64,000 bases of DNA from Henricia sp. BOLD:AAB3569 (Eukaryota; Echinodermata; Asteroidea; Spinulosida; Echinasteridae): assembly GCA_037783545.1 (NCBI GenBank), contig JBBELK010000167.1, positions 186,001-250,000 on the forward strand. The letters are read 5' to 3'. This document shows, piece by piece, positions 37,540-49,300 of the stretch; positions within the stretch are counted from its first letter, which is position 1, and each line of letters opens with the position of its first letter. The notes below the pieces were generated by a model, which was given only the letters and a program-made list of their open reading frames with translations, made no database searches and was not told where the DNA came from. The position numbers and the translations under genes are program-made.

Positions 37540-38300
37540 GTTTTGCAATTTTGAACAGTTTCCCGTTCAAACCGACCGAGTTATTGGCGAATGAAGCTAA
37601 AACTCAATCTCGGCACACTAATTGTTGGCACAAACAGACGTCGTTTTCGGCGAATACTGCGTCTCGAACGTGTTATTTTGGAACTGAAGGAATTTCCAGA
37701 CAAACTTCAAATTTTGCCTGCTTAAACAGCTCTATGTCGCAAACTTGTTTTGCAAATTTGAACAGTTTCCCGTTAAAACTGACCGAGTTATTGGCGAATG
37801 TAGCTAAAACTTGCTGCCGGCAAACTAATGTTTGGCACAGACAGACGTCGCTTTCGGCGAATACTGCGTCTCGAACGTGTTATTTTGGAACTGAAGGAAT
37901 TTCCAGACAAACTTCAAATTTTGCCTGCTTAAACAGCTCTATGTCGCAAACTTGTTTTGCAAATTTGAACAGTTTCCCGTTAAAACTGACCGAGTTATTG
38001 GCGAATGAAGCTAAAACTCAATCTCGGCACACTAATTGTTGGCACAAACAGACGTCGTTTTCGGCGAATACTGCGTCTCGAACGTGTTATTTTGGAACTG
38101 AAGGAATTTCCAGACAAACTTCAAATTTTGACTGCTTAAACAGCTCTATGTCGCAAACTTGTTTTGCAAATTTGAACAGTTTCCCGTTAAAACTGACCGA
38201 GTTATTGGCGAATGTAGCTAAAACTTGCTCCCGGCAAACTAATGTTTGGCACAAACAGACGTCCCTTTCGGCGAATGCTGCGTCTCGAACGTTCGGAATT
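37540..38300. repeat. Divergent subfamily island 6 (partial)
   Basis: Copy of island 3, with 2-bp deletions at 37671, 37878 and 38085. It carries the single difference noted between the 11,460-bp units, ttttgactgc at 38127-38136. Confidence 0.86.
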
Positions 38301-38305
38301 TCCAG
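38286..38305. other. 17-bp deletion junction, second copy
   Basis: Identical junction 11,460 bp downstream of the first, inherited through the 11,460-bp duplication. The 375-codon frame recurs at 37413-38540. Confidence 0.95.
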
Positions 38306-40524
38306 ACAAACTTCCAATTTTGCCTGCTTAAACAGCTCTATGTCGCAAACTTGTTTTGCAAATTTGAACAGTTTCCCGTTCAAACTGACCGATTTATTGG
38401 CGAATGTAGCTAAAACTTGCGGCCGGCACACTAATTGTTGGCACAAACAGACGTCGTTTTCGGCGAATACTGCGTCTCGAACGTTCGTTATTTTGGAACT
38501 GAAGGAATTTCCAGACAAACTTCAAATTTTGCCTGCTTAAACAGCTCTATGTCGCAAACTTGTTTTGCAAATTTGAACAGTTTCCCGTTCAAACCGACCG
38601 AGTTATTGGCGAATGAAGCTAAAACTCAATCTTGGCACACTAATTGTTGGCACAAACAGACGTCGCTTTCGGCGAATACTGCGTCTCGAACGGTCGTTAT
38701 TTTGGAACTGAAGGAATTTCCAGACAAACTTCCAATTTTGCCTGCTTAAACAGCTCTATGTCGCAAACTTGTTTTGCAAATTTGAACAGTTTCCCGTTCA
38801 AACTGACCGATTTATTGGCGAATGTAGCTAAAACTTGCTGCCGGCACACTAATTGTTGGCACAAACAGACGTCGCTTTCGGCGAATGCTGCGTCTCGAAC
38901 GTTCGTTATTTTGGAACTGAAGGAATTTCCAGACAAACTTCCAATTTTGCCTGCTTAAACAGCTCTATGTCGCAAACTTGTTTTGCAAATTTGAACAGTT
39001 TCCCGTTCAAACCGACCGAGTTATTGGCGAATGAAGCTAAAACTCAATCTTGGCACACTAATTGTTGGCACAAACAGACGTCGCTTTCGGCGAATACTGC
39101 GTCTCGAACGGTCGTTATTTTGGAACTGAAGGAATTTCCAGACAAACTTCCAATTTTGCCTGCTTAAACAGCTCTATGTCGCAAACTTGTTTTGCAAATT
39201 TGAACAGTTTCCCGTTCAAACTGACCGATTTATTGGCGAATGTAGCTAAAACTTGCGGCCGGCACACTAATTGTTGGCACAAACAGACGTCGCTTTCGGC
39301 GAATACTGCGTCTCGAACGGTCGTTATTTTGGAACTGAAGGAATTTCCAGACAAACTTCCAATTTTGCCTGCTTAAACAGCTCTATGTCGCAAACTTGTT
39401 TTGCAAATTTGAACAGTTTCCCGTTCAAACTGACCGATTTATTGGCGAATGTAGCTAAAACTTGCGGCCGGCACACTAATTGTTGTCACAAACAGACGTC
39501 GTTTTCGGCGAATACTGCGTCTCGAACGTTCGTTATTTTGGAACTGAAGGAATTTCCAGACAAACTTCAAATTTTGCCTGCTTAAACAGCTTTATGTCGC
39601 AAACTTGTTTTGCAAATTTGAACAGTTTCCCGTTAAAACTGACCGAGTTATTGGCGAATGTAGCTAAAACTTGCTGCCGGCAAACTAATGTTTGGCACAA
39701 ACAGACGTCGCTTTCGGCGAATACTGCGTCTCGAACGGTCGTTATTTTGGAACTGAAGGAATTTCCAGACAAACTTCCAATTTTGGCTGCTTAAACAGCT
39801 CTATGTCGCAAACTTGTTTTGCAAATTTGAACAGTTTCCCGTTCAAACCGACCGAGTTATTGGCGAATGAAGCTAAAACTCAATCTTGGCACACTAATTG
39901 TTGGCACAAACAGACGTCGCTTTCGGCGAATACTGCGTCTCGAACGGTCGTTATTTTGGAACTGAAGGAATTTCCAGACAAACTTCCAATTTTGCCTGCT
40001 TAAACAGCTCTATGTCGCAAACTTGTTTTGCAAATTTGAACAGTTTCCCGTTCAAACTGACCGATTTATTGGCGAATGTAGCTAAAACTTGCGGCCGGCA
40101 CACTAATTGTTTGCACAAACAGACGTCGTTTTCGGCGAATACTGCGTCTCGAACGGTCGTTATTTTGGAACTGAAGGAATTTCCAGACAAACTTCCAATT
40201 TTGGCTGCTTAAACAGCTCTATGTCGCAAACTTGTTTTGCAAATTTGAACAGTTTCCCGTTCAAACCGACCGAGTTATTGGCGAATGAAGCTAAAACTCA
40301 ATCTTGGCACACTAATTGTTGGCACAAACAGACGTCGCTTTCGGCGAATACTGCGTCTCGAACGGTCGTTATTTTGGAACTGAAGGAATTTCCAGACAAA
40401 CTTCCAATTTTGCCTGCTTAAACAGCTCTATGTCGCAAACTTGTTTTGCAAATTTGAACAGTTTCCCGTTCAAACCGACCGAGTTATTGGCGAATGAAGC
40501 TAAAACTCAATCTTGGCACACTAA

Positions 40525-40733
40525 TTGTTGGCACAAACAGACGTCGTTTTCGGCGAATACTGCGTCTCGAACGGTCGTTATTTTGGAACTGAAGGAATTT
40601 CCAGACAAACTTCCAATTTTGCCTGCTTAAACAGCTCTATGTCGCAAACTTGTTTTGCAAATTTGAACAGTTTCCCGTTCAAACCGACCGAGTTATTGGC
40701 GAATGTAGCTAAAACTTGCGGCCGGCACACTAA
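40525..40733 (+). repeat. Reciprocal hybrid-box monomer (Q left, V right)
   Basis: The box reads ccgaccgagtta (Q type) and then gaatgtagct with acttgcggccgg (V type), at about 40683-40731. This is the reciprocal of the hybrid at 2975. Confidence 0.9.
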
Positions 40734-43032
40734 TTGTTGTCACAAACAGACGTCGTTTTCGGCGAATACTGCGTCTCGAACGTTCGTTATTTTGGAACTG
40801 AAGGAATTTCCAGACAAACTTCAAATTTTGCCTGCTTAAACAGCTTTATGTCGCAAACTTGTTTTGCAAATTTGAACAGTTTCCCGTTAAAACTGACCGA
40901 GTTATTGGCGAATGTAGCTAAAACTTGCTGCCGGCAAACTAATGTTTGGCACAAACAGACGTCGCTTTCGGCGAATACTGCGTCTCGATAGGTCGTTATT
41001 TTGGAACTGAAGGAATTTCCAGACAAACTTCCAATTTTGGCTGCTTAAACAGCTCTATGTCGCAAACTTGTTTTGCAAATTTGAACAGTTTCCCGTTCAA
41101 ACCGACCGAGTTATTGGCGAATGAAGCTAAAACTCAATCTTGGCACACTAATTGTTGGCACAAACAGACGTCGCTTTCGGCGAATACTGCGTCTCGAACG
41201 GTCGTTATTTTGGAACTGAAGGAATTTCCAGACAAACTTCCAATTTTGCCTGCTTAAACAGCTCTATGTCGCAAACTTGTTTTGCAAATTTGAACAGTTT
41301 CCCGTTCAAACCGACCGAGTTATTGGCGAATGAAGCTAAAACTCAATCTTGGCACACTAATTGTTGGCACAAACAGACGTCGCTTTCGGCGAATACTGCG
41401 TCTCGAACGGTCGTTATTTTGGAACTGAAGGAATTTCCAGACAAACTTCCAATTTTGCCTGCTTAAACAGCTCTATGTCGCAAACTTGTTTTGCAAATTT
41501 GAACAGTTTCCCGTTCAAACTGACCGCTTTATTGGCGAATGTAGCTAAAACTTGCGGCCGGCACACTAATTGTTGGCACAAACAGACGTCGTTTTCGGCG
41601 AATACTGCGTCTCGAACGGTCGTTATTTTGGAACTGAAGGAATTTCCAGACAAACTTCCAATTTTGGCTGCTTAAACAGCTCTATGTCGCAAACTTGTTT
41701 TGCAAATTTGAACAGTTTCCCGTTCAAACCGACCGAGTTATTGGCGAATGAAGCTAAAACTCAATCTTGGCACACTAATTGTTGGCACAAACAGACGTCG
41801 CTTTCGGCGAATACTGCGTCTCGAACGGTCGTTATTTTGGAACTGAAGGAATTTCCAGACAAACTTCCAATTTTGCCTGCTTAAACAGCTCTATGTCGCA
41901 AACTTGTTTTGCAAATTTGAACAGTTTCCCGTTCAAACTGACCGATTTATTGGCGAATGTAGCTAAAACTCGCGGCCGGCACACTAATTGTTGGCACAAA
42001 CAGACGTCGCTTTCGGCGAATACTGCGTCTCGAACGGTCGTTATTTTGGAACTGAAGGAATTTCCAGACAAACTTCCAATTTTGCCTGCTTAAACAGCTC
42101 TATGTCGCAAACTTGTTTTGCAAATTTGAACAGTTTCCCGTTCAAACTGACCGATTTATTGGCGAATGTAGCTAAAACTTGCGGCCGGCACACTAATTGT
42201 TGGCACAAACAGACGTCGTTTTCGGCGAATACTGCGTCTCGAACGTTCGTTATTTTGGAACTGAAGGAATTTCCAGACAAACTTCAAATTTTGCCTGCTT
42301 AAACAGCTCTATGTCGCAAACTTGTTTTGCAAATTTGAACAGTTTCCCGTTCAAACCGACCGAGTTATTGGCGAATGAAGCTAAAACTCAATCTTGGCAC
42401 ACTAATTGTTGGCACAAACAGACGTCGCTTTCGGCGAATACTGCGTCTCGAACGGTCGTTATTTTGGAACTGAAGGAATTTCCAGACAAACTTCCAATTT
42501 TGCCTGCTTAAACAGCTCTATGTCGCAAACTTGTTTTGCAAATTTGAACAGTTTCCCGTTCAAACTGACCGAGTTATTGGCGAATGTAGCTAAAACTTGC
42601 TGCCGGCACACTAATTGTTGGCACAAACAGACGTCGCTTTCGGCGAATGCTGCGTCTCGAACGTTCGTTATTTTGGAACTGAAGGAATTTCCAGACAAAC
42701 TTCCAATTTTGCCTGCTTAAACAGCTCTATGTCGCAAACTTGTTTTGCAAATTTGAACAGTTTCCCGTTCAAACCGACCGAGTTATTGGCGAATGAAGCT
42801 AAAACTCAATCTTGGCACACTAATTGTTGGCACAAACAGACGTCGCTTTCGGCGAATACTGCGTCTCGAACGGTCGTTATTTTGGAACTGAAGGAATTTC
42901 CAGACAAACTTCCAATTTTGCCTGCTTAAACAGCTCTATGTCGCAAACTTGTTTTGCAAATTTGAACAGTTTCCCGTTCAAACTGACCGATTTATTGGCG
43001 AATGTAGCTAAAACTTGCGGCCGGCACACTAA

Positions 43033-44286
43033 TTGTTGGCACAAACAGACGTCGCTTTCGGCGAATACTGCGTCTCGAACGGTCGTTATTTTGGAACTGA
43101 AGGAATTTCCAGACAAACTTCCAATTTTGCCTGCTTAAACAGCTCTATGTCGCAAACTTGTTTTGCAAATTTGAACAGTTTCCCGTTCAAACTGACCGAT
43201 TTATTGGCGAATGTAGCTAAAACTTGCGGCCGGCACACTAATTGTTGTCACAAACAGACGTCGTTTTCGGCGAATACTGCGTCTCGAACGTTCGTTATTT
43301 TGGAACTGAAGGAATTTCCAGACAAACTTCAAATTTTGCCTGCTTAAACAGCTTTATGTCGCAAACTTGTTTTGCAAATTTGAACAGTTTCCCGTTAAAA
43401 CTGATCGAGTTATTGGCGAATGTAGCTAAAACTTGCTGCCGGCAAACTAATGTTTGGCACAAACAGACGTCGCTTTCGGCGAATACTGCGTCTCGAACGG
43501 TCGTTATTTTGGAACTGAAGGAATTTCCAGACAAACTTCCAATTTTGGCTGCTTAAACAGCTCTATGTCGCAAACTTGTTTTGCAAATTTGAACAGTTTC
43601 CCGTTCAAACCGACCGAGTTATTGGCGAATGAAGCTAAAACTCAATCTTGGCACACTAATTGTTGGCACAAACAGACGTCGCTTTCGGCGAATACTGCGT
43701 CTCGAACGGTCGTTATTTTGGAACTGAAGGAATTTCCAGACAAACTTCCAATTTTGCCTGCTTAAACAGCTCTATGTCGCAAACTTGTTTTGCAAATTTG
43801 AACAGTTTCCCGTTCAAACTGACCGATTTATTGGCGAATGTAGCTAAAACTTGCGGCCGGCACACTAATTGTTGTCACAAACAGACGTCGTTTTCGGCGA
43901 ATACTGCGTCTCGAACGTTCGTTATTTTGGAACTGAAGGAATTTCCAGACAAACTTCAAATTTTGCCTGCTTAAACAGCTTTATGTCGCAAACTTGTTTT
44001 GCAAATTTGAACAGTTTCCCGTTAAAACTGACCGAGTTATTGGCGAATGTAGCTAAAACTTGCTGCCGGCAAACTAATGTTTGGCACAAACAGACGTCGC
44101 TTTCGGCGAATACTGCGTCTCGAACGGTCGTTATTTTGGAACTGAAGGAATTTCCAGACAAACTTCCAATTTTGGCTGCTTAAACAGCTCTATGTCGCAA
44201 ACTTGTTTTGCAAATTTGAACAGTTTCCCGTTCAAACCGACCGAGTTATTGGCGAATGAAGCTAAAACTCAATCTTGGCACACTAA
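43033..44286. repeat. 3-monomer (627-bp) tandem duplication
   Basis: Three monomer types starting at 43033 recur at 43660 in the same order. The middle monomers differ by the ctgatcgag change in the first unit only. In block Y this region has one monomer fewer, so the duplication is probably local and recent. Confidence 0.75.
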
Positions 44287-45344
44287 TTGTTGGCACAAAC
44301 AGACGTCGCTTTCGGCGAATACTGCGTCTCGAACGGTCGTTATTTTGGAACTGAAGGAATTTCCAGACAAACTTCCAATTTTGCCTGCTTAAACAGCTCT
44401 ATGTCGCAAACTTGTTTTGCAAATTTGAACAGTTTCCCGTTCAAACTGACCGATTTATTGGCGAATGTAGCTAAAACTTGCGGCCGGCACACTAATTGTT
44501 GGCACAAACAGACGTCGTTTTCGGCGAATACTGCGTCTCGAACGGTCGTTATTTTGGAACTGAAGGAATTTCCAGACAAACTTCCAATTTTGGCTGCTTA
44601 AACAGCTCTATGTCGCAAACTTGTTTTGCAAATTTGAACAGTTTCCCGTTCAAACCGACCGAGTTATTGGCGAATGAAGCTAAAACTCAATCTTGGCACA
44701 CTAATTGTTGGCACAAACAGACGTCGCTTTCGGCGAATACTGCGTCTCGAACGGTCGTTATTTTGGAACTGAAGGAATTTCCAGACAAACTTCCAATTTT
44801 GCCTGCTTAAACAGCTCTATGTCGCAAACTTGTTTTGCAAATTTGAACAGTTTCCCGTTCAAACCGACCGAGTTATTGGCGAATGAAGCTAAAACTCAAT
44901 CTTGGCACACTAATTGTTGGCACAAACAGACGTCGCTTTCGGCGAATACTGCGTCTCGAACGGTCGTTATTTTGGAACTGAAGGAATTTCCAGACAAACT
45001 TCCAATTTTGCCTGCTTAAACAGCTCTATGTCGCAAACTTGTTTTGCAAATTTGAACAGTTTCCCGTTCAAACTGACCGATTTATTGGCGAATGTAGCTA
45101 AAACTTGCTGCCGGCACACTAATTGTTGGCACAAACAGACGTCGCTTTCGGCGAATGCTGCGTCTCGAACGTTCGTTATTTTGGAACTGAAGGAATTTCC
45201 AGACAAACTTCCAATTTTGCCTGCTTAAACAGCTCTATGTCGCAAACTTGTTTTGCAAATTTGAACAGTTTCCCGTTCAAACCGACCGAGTTATTGGCGA
45301 ATGAAGCTAAAACTCAGTCTTGGCACACTAATTGTTGGCACAAA

Positions 45345-45454
45345 CAGACGTCGCTTTCGGCGAATACTGCGTCTCGAACGGTCGTTATTTTGGAACTGAC
45401 AGACGTCGCTTTCGGCGAATACTGCGTCTCGAACGGTCGTTATTTTGGAACTGA
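45345..45454. repeat. 55-bp internal tandem duplication
   Basis: The bases from cagacgtcg to ggaactga (45345-45399) are repeated immediately at 45400-45454, so this monomer is 264 bp long. Its length is divisible by 3, and a TTG-started frame stays open for 192 codons (45123-45701). The same monomer carries the rare change ctcagtcttgg just upstream (45317). Confidence 0.96.
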
Positions 45455-46383
45455 AGGAATTTCCAGACAAACTTCCAATTTTGCCTGCTTAAACAGCTCT
45501 ATGTCGCAAACTTGTTTTGCAAATTTGAACAGTTTCCCGTTCAAACTGACCGATTTATTGGCGAATGTAGCTAAAACTTGCGGCCGGCACACTAATTGTT
45601 GGCACAAACAGACGTCGTTTTCGGCGAATACTGCGTCTCGAACGGTCGTTATTTTGGAACTGAAGGAATTTCCAGACAAACTTCCAATTTTGGCTGCTTA
45701 AACAGCTCTATGTCGCAAACTTGTTTTGCAAATTTGAACAGTTTCCCGTTCAAACCGACCGAGTTATTGGCGAATGAAGCTAAAACTCAATCTTGGCACA
45801 CTAATTGTTGGCACAAACAGACGTCGCTTTCGGCGAATACTGCGTCTCGAACGGTCGTTATTTTGGAACTGAAGGAATTTCCAGACAAACTTCCAATTTT
45901 GCCTGCTTAAACAGCTCTATGTCGCAAACTTGTTTTGCAAATTTGAACAGTTTCCCGTTCAAACCGACCGAGTTATTGGCGAATGAAGCTAAAACTCAAT
46001 CTTGGCACACTAATTGTTGGCACAAACAGACGTCGCTTTCGGCGAATACTGCGTCTCGAACGGTCGTTATTTTGGAACTGAAGGAATTTCCAGACAAACT
46101 TCCAATTTTGCCTGCTTAAACAGCTCTATGTCGCAAACTTGTTTTGCAAATTTGAACAGTTTCCCGTTCAAACTGACCGATTTATTGGCGAATGTAGCTA
46201 AAACTTGCGGCCGGCACACTAATTGTTGGCACAAACAGACGTCGTTTTCGGCGAATACTGCGTCTCGAACGGTCGTTATTTTGGAACTGAAGGAATTTCC
46301 AGACAAACTTCCAATTTTGGCTGCTTAAACAGCTCTATGTCGCAAACTTGTTTTGCAAATTTGAACAGTTTCCCGTTCAAACC

Positions 46384-49300
46384 GACCGAGTTATTGGCGA
46401 ATGAAGCTAAAACTCAATCTTGGCACACTAATTGTTGGCACAAACAGACGTCGCTTTCGGCGAATACTGCGTCTCGAACGGTCGTTATTTTGGAACTGAA
46501 GGAATTTCCAGACAAACTTCAAATTTTGCCTGCTTAAACAGCTCTATGTCGCAAACTTGTTTTGCAAATTTGAACAGTTTCCCGTTCAAACCGACCGAGT
46601 TATTGGCGAATGAAGCTAAAACTCAATCTTGGCACACTAATTGTTGGCACAAACAGACGTCGCTTTCGGCGAATACTGCGTCTCGAACGGTCGTTATTTT
46701 GGAACTGAAGGAATTTCCAGACAAACTTCCAATTTTGCCTGCTTAAACAGCTCTATGTCGCAAACTTGTTTTGCAAATTTGAACAGTTTCCCGTTCAAAC
46801 TGACCGATTTATTGGCGAATGTAGCTAAAACTTGCTGCCGGCACACTAATTGTTGGCACAAACAGACGTCGCTTTCGGCGAATGCTGCGTCTCGAACGTT
46901 CGTTATTTTGGAACTGAAGGAATTTCCAGACAAACTTCCAATTTTGCCTGCTTAAACAGCTCTATGTCGCAAACTTGTTTTGCAAATTTGAACAGTTTCC
47001 CGTTCAAACCGACCGAGTTATTGGCGAATGAAGCTAAAACTCAATCTTGGCACACTAATTGTTGGCACAAACAGACGTCGCTTTCGGCGAATACTGCGTC
47101 TCGAACGGTCGTTATTTTGGAACTGAAGGAATTTCCAGACAAACTTCCAATTTTGCCTGCTTAAACAGCTCTATGTCGCAAACTTGTTTTGCAAATTTGA
47201 ACAGTTTCCCGTTCAAACTGACCGATTTATTGGCGAATGTAGCTAAAACTTGCTGCCGGCACACTAATTGTTGGCACAAACAGACGTCCCTTTCGGCGAA
47301 TGCTGCGTCTCGAACGTTCGTTATTTTGGAACTGAAGGAATTTCCAGACAAACTTCCAATTTTGCCTGCTTAAACAGCTCTATGTCGCAAACTTGTTTTG
47401 CAAATTTGAACAGTTTCCCGTTCAAACTGACCGATTTATTGGCGAATGTAGCTAAAACTTGCGGCCGGCACACTAATTGTTGGCACAAACAGACGTCGTT
47501 TTCGGCGAATACTGCGTCTCGAACGTTCGTTATTTTGGAACTGAAGGAATTTCCAGACAAACTTCAAATTTTGCCTGCTTAAACAGCTCTATGTCGCAAA
47601 CTTGTTTTGCAAATTTGAACAGTTTCCCGTTCAAACCGACCGAGTTATTGGCGAATGAAGCTAAAACTCAATCTTGGCACACTAATTGTTGGCACAAACA
47701 GACGTCGCTTTCGGCGAATACTGCGTCTCGAACGGTCGTTATTTTGGAACTGAAGGAATTTCCAGACAAACTTCCAATTTTGCCTGCTTAAACAGCTCTA
47801 TGTCGCAAACTTGTTTTGCAAATTTGAACAGTTTCCCGTTCAAACTGACCGATTTATTGGCGAATGTAGCTAAAACTTGCTGCCGGCACACTAATTGTTG
47901 GCACAAACAGACGTCGCTTTCGGCGAATGCTGCGTCTCGAACGTTCGTTATTTTGGAACTGAAGGAATTTCCAGACAAACTTCCAATTTTGCCTGCTTAA
48001 ACAGCTCTATGTCGCAAACTTGTTTTGCAAATTTGAACAGTTTCCCGTTCAAACCGACCGAGTTATTGGCGAATGAAGCTAAAACTCAATCTTGGCACAC
48101 TAATTGTTGGCACAAACAGACGTCGCTTTCGGCGAATACTGCGTCTCGAACGGTCGTTATTTTGGAACTGAAGGAATTTCCAGACAAACTTCCAATTTTG
48201 CCTGCTTAAACAGCTCTATGTCGCAAACTTGTTTTGCAAATTCGAACAGTTTCCCGTTCAAACTGACCGATTTATTGGCGAATGTAGCTAAAACTTGCGG
48301 CCGGCACACTAATTGTTGTCACAAACAGACGTCGTTTTCGGCGAATACTGCGTCTCGAACGTTCGTTATTTTGGAACTGAAGGAATTTCCAGACAAACTT
48401 CAAATTTTGCCTGCTTAAACAGCTTTATGTCGCAAACTTGTTTTGCAAATTTGAACAGTTTCCCGTTCAAACTGACCGAGTTATTGGCGAATGTAGCTAA
48501 AACTTGCTGCCGGCAAACTAATGTTTGGCACAAACAGACGTCGCTTTCGGCTAATACTGCGTCTCGAACGGTCGTTATTTTGGAACTGAAGGAATTTCCA
48601 GACAAACTTCCAATTTTGGCTGCTTAAACAGCTCTATGTCGCAAACTTGTTTTGCAAATTTGAACAGTTTCCCGTTCAAACCGACCGAGTTATTGGCGAA
48701 TGAAGCTAAAACTCAATCTTGGCACACTAATTGTTGGCACAAACAGACGTCGGTTTCGGCGAATACTGCGTCTCGAACGGTCGTTATTTTGGAACTGAAG
48801 GAATTTCCAGACAAACTTCCAATTTTGCCTGCTTAAACAGCTCTATGTCGCAAACTTGTTTTGCAAATTTGAACAGTTTCCCGTTCAAACTGACCGAGTT
48901 ATTGGCGAATGTAGCTAAAACTTGCTGCCGGCAAACTAATGTTTGGCACAAACAGACGTCGCTTTCGGCGAATACTGCGTCTCGAACGGTCGTTATTTTG
49001 GAACTGAAGGAATTTCCAGACAAACTTCCAATTTTGGCTGCTTAAACAGCTCTATGTCGCAAACTTGTTTTGCAAATTTGAACAGTTTCCCGTTCAAACC
49101 GACCGAGTTATTGGCGAATGAAGCTAAAACTCAATCTTGGCACACTAATTGTTGGCACAAACAGACGTCGGTTTCGGCGAATACTGCGTCTCGAACGGTC
49201 GTTATTTTGGAACTGAAGGAATTTCCAGACAAACTTCCAATTTTGCCTGCTTAAACAGCTCTATGTCGCAAACTTGTTTTGCAAATTTGAACAGTTTCCC

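Larger units (their letters stand above)
27410..39409. repeat. 11,460-bp higher-order unit, copy 2 plus overlap
   Basis: Second copy of the unit, followed by about 0.54 kb that repeats its own beginning. The only internal difference noticed from copy 1 is A at 38131 against C at 26671. The ccagcaaac change is present at both 24900 and 36360, which shows that the nested 5.6-kb duplication and its private change came before this event. Confidence 0.93.
40734..48240. repeat. Segmental block X
   Basis: Collinear with 55628-61670. Shared rare markers are cgataggtcg (40986 and 55880), the change giving ctgatcgag (near 43402 and 57669), the 55-bp duplication (45345 and 59403), and the monomer run from 46432 to 47895 (59863 to 61326). 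The offset falls in whole-monomer steps from 14,894 to 14,685, 14,267, 14,058 and finally 13,431 bp. Confidence 0.85.
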
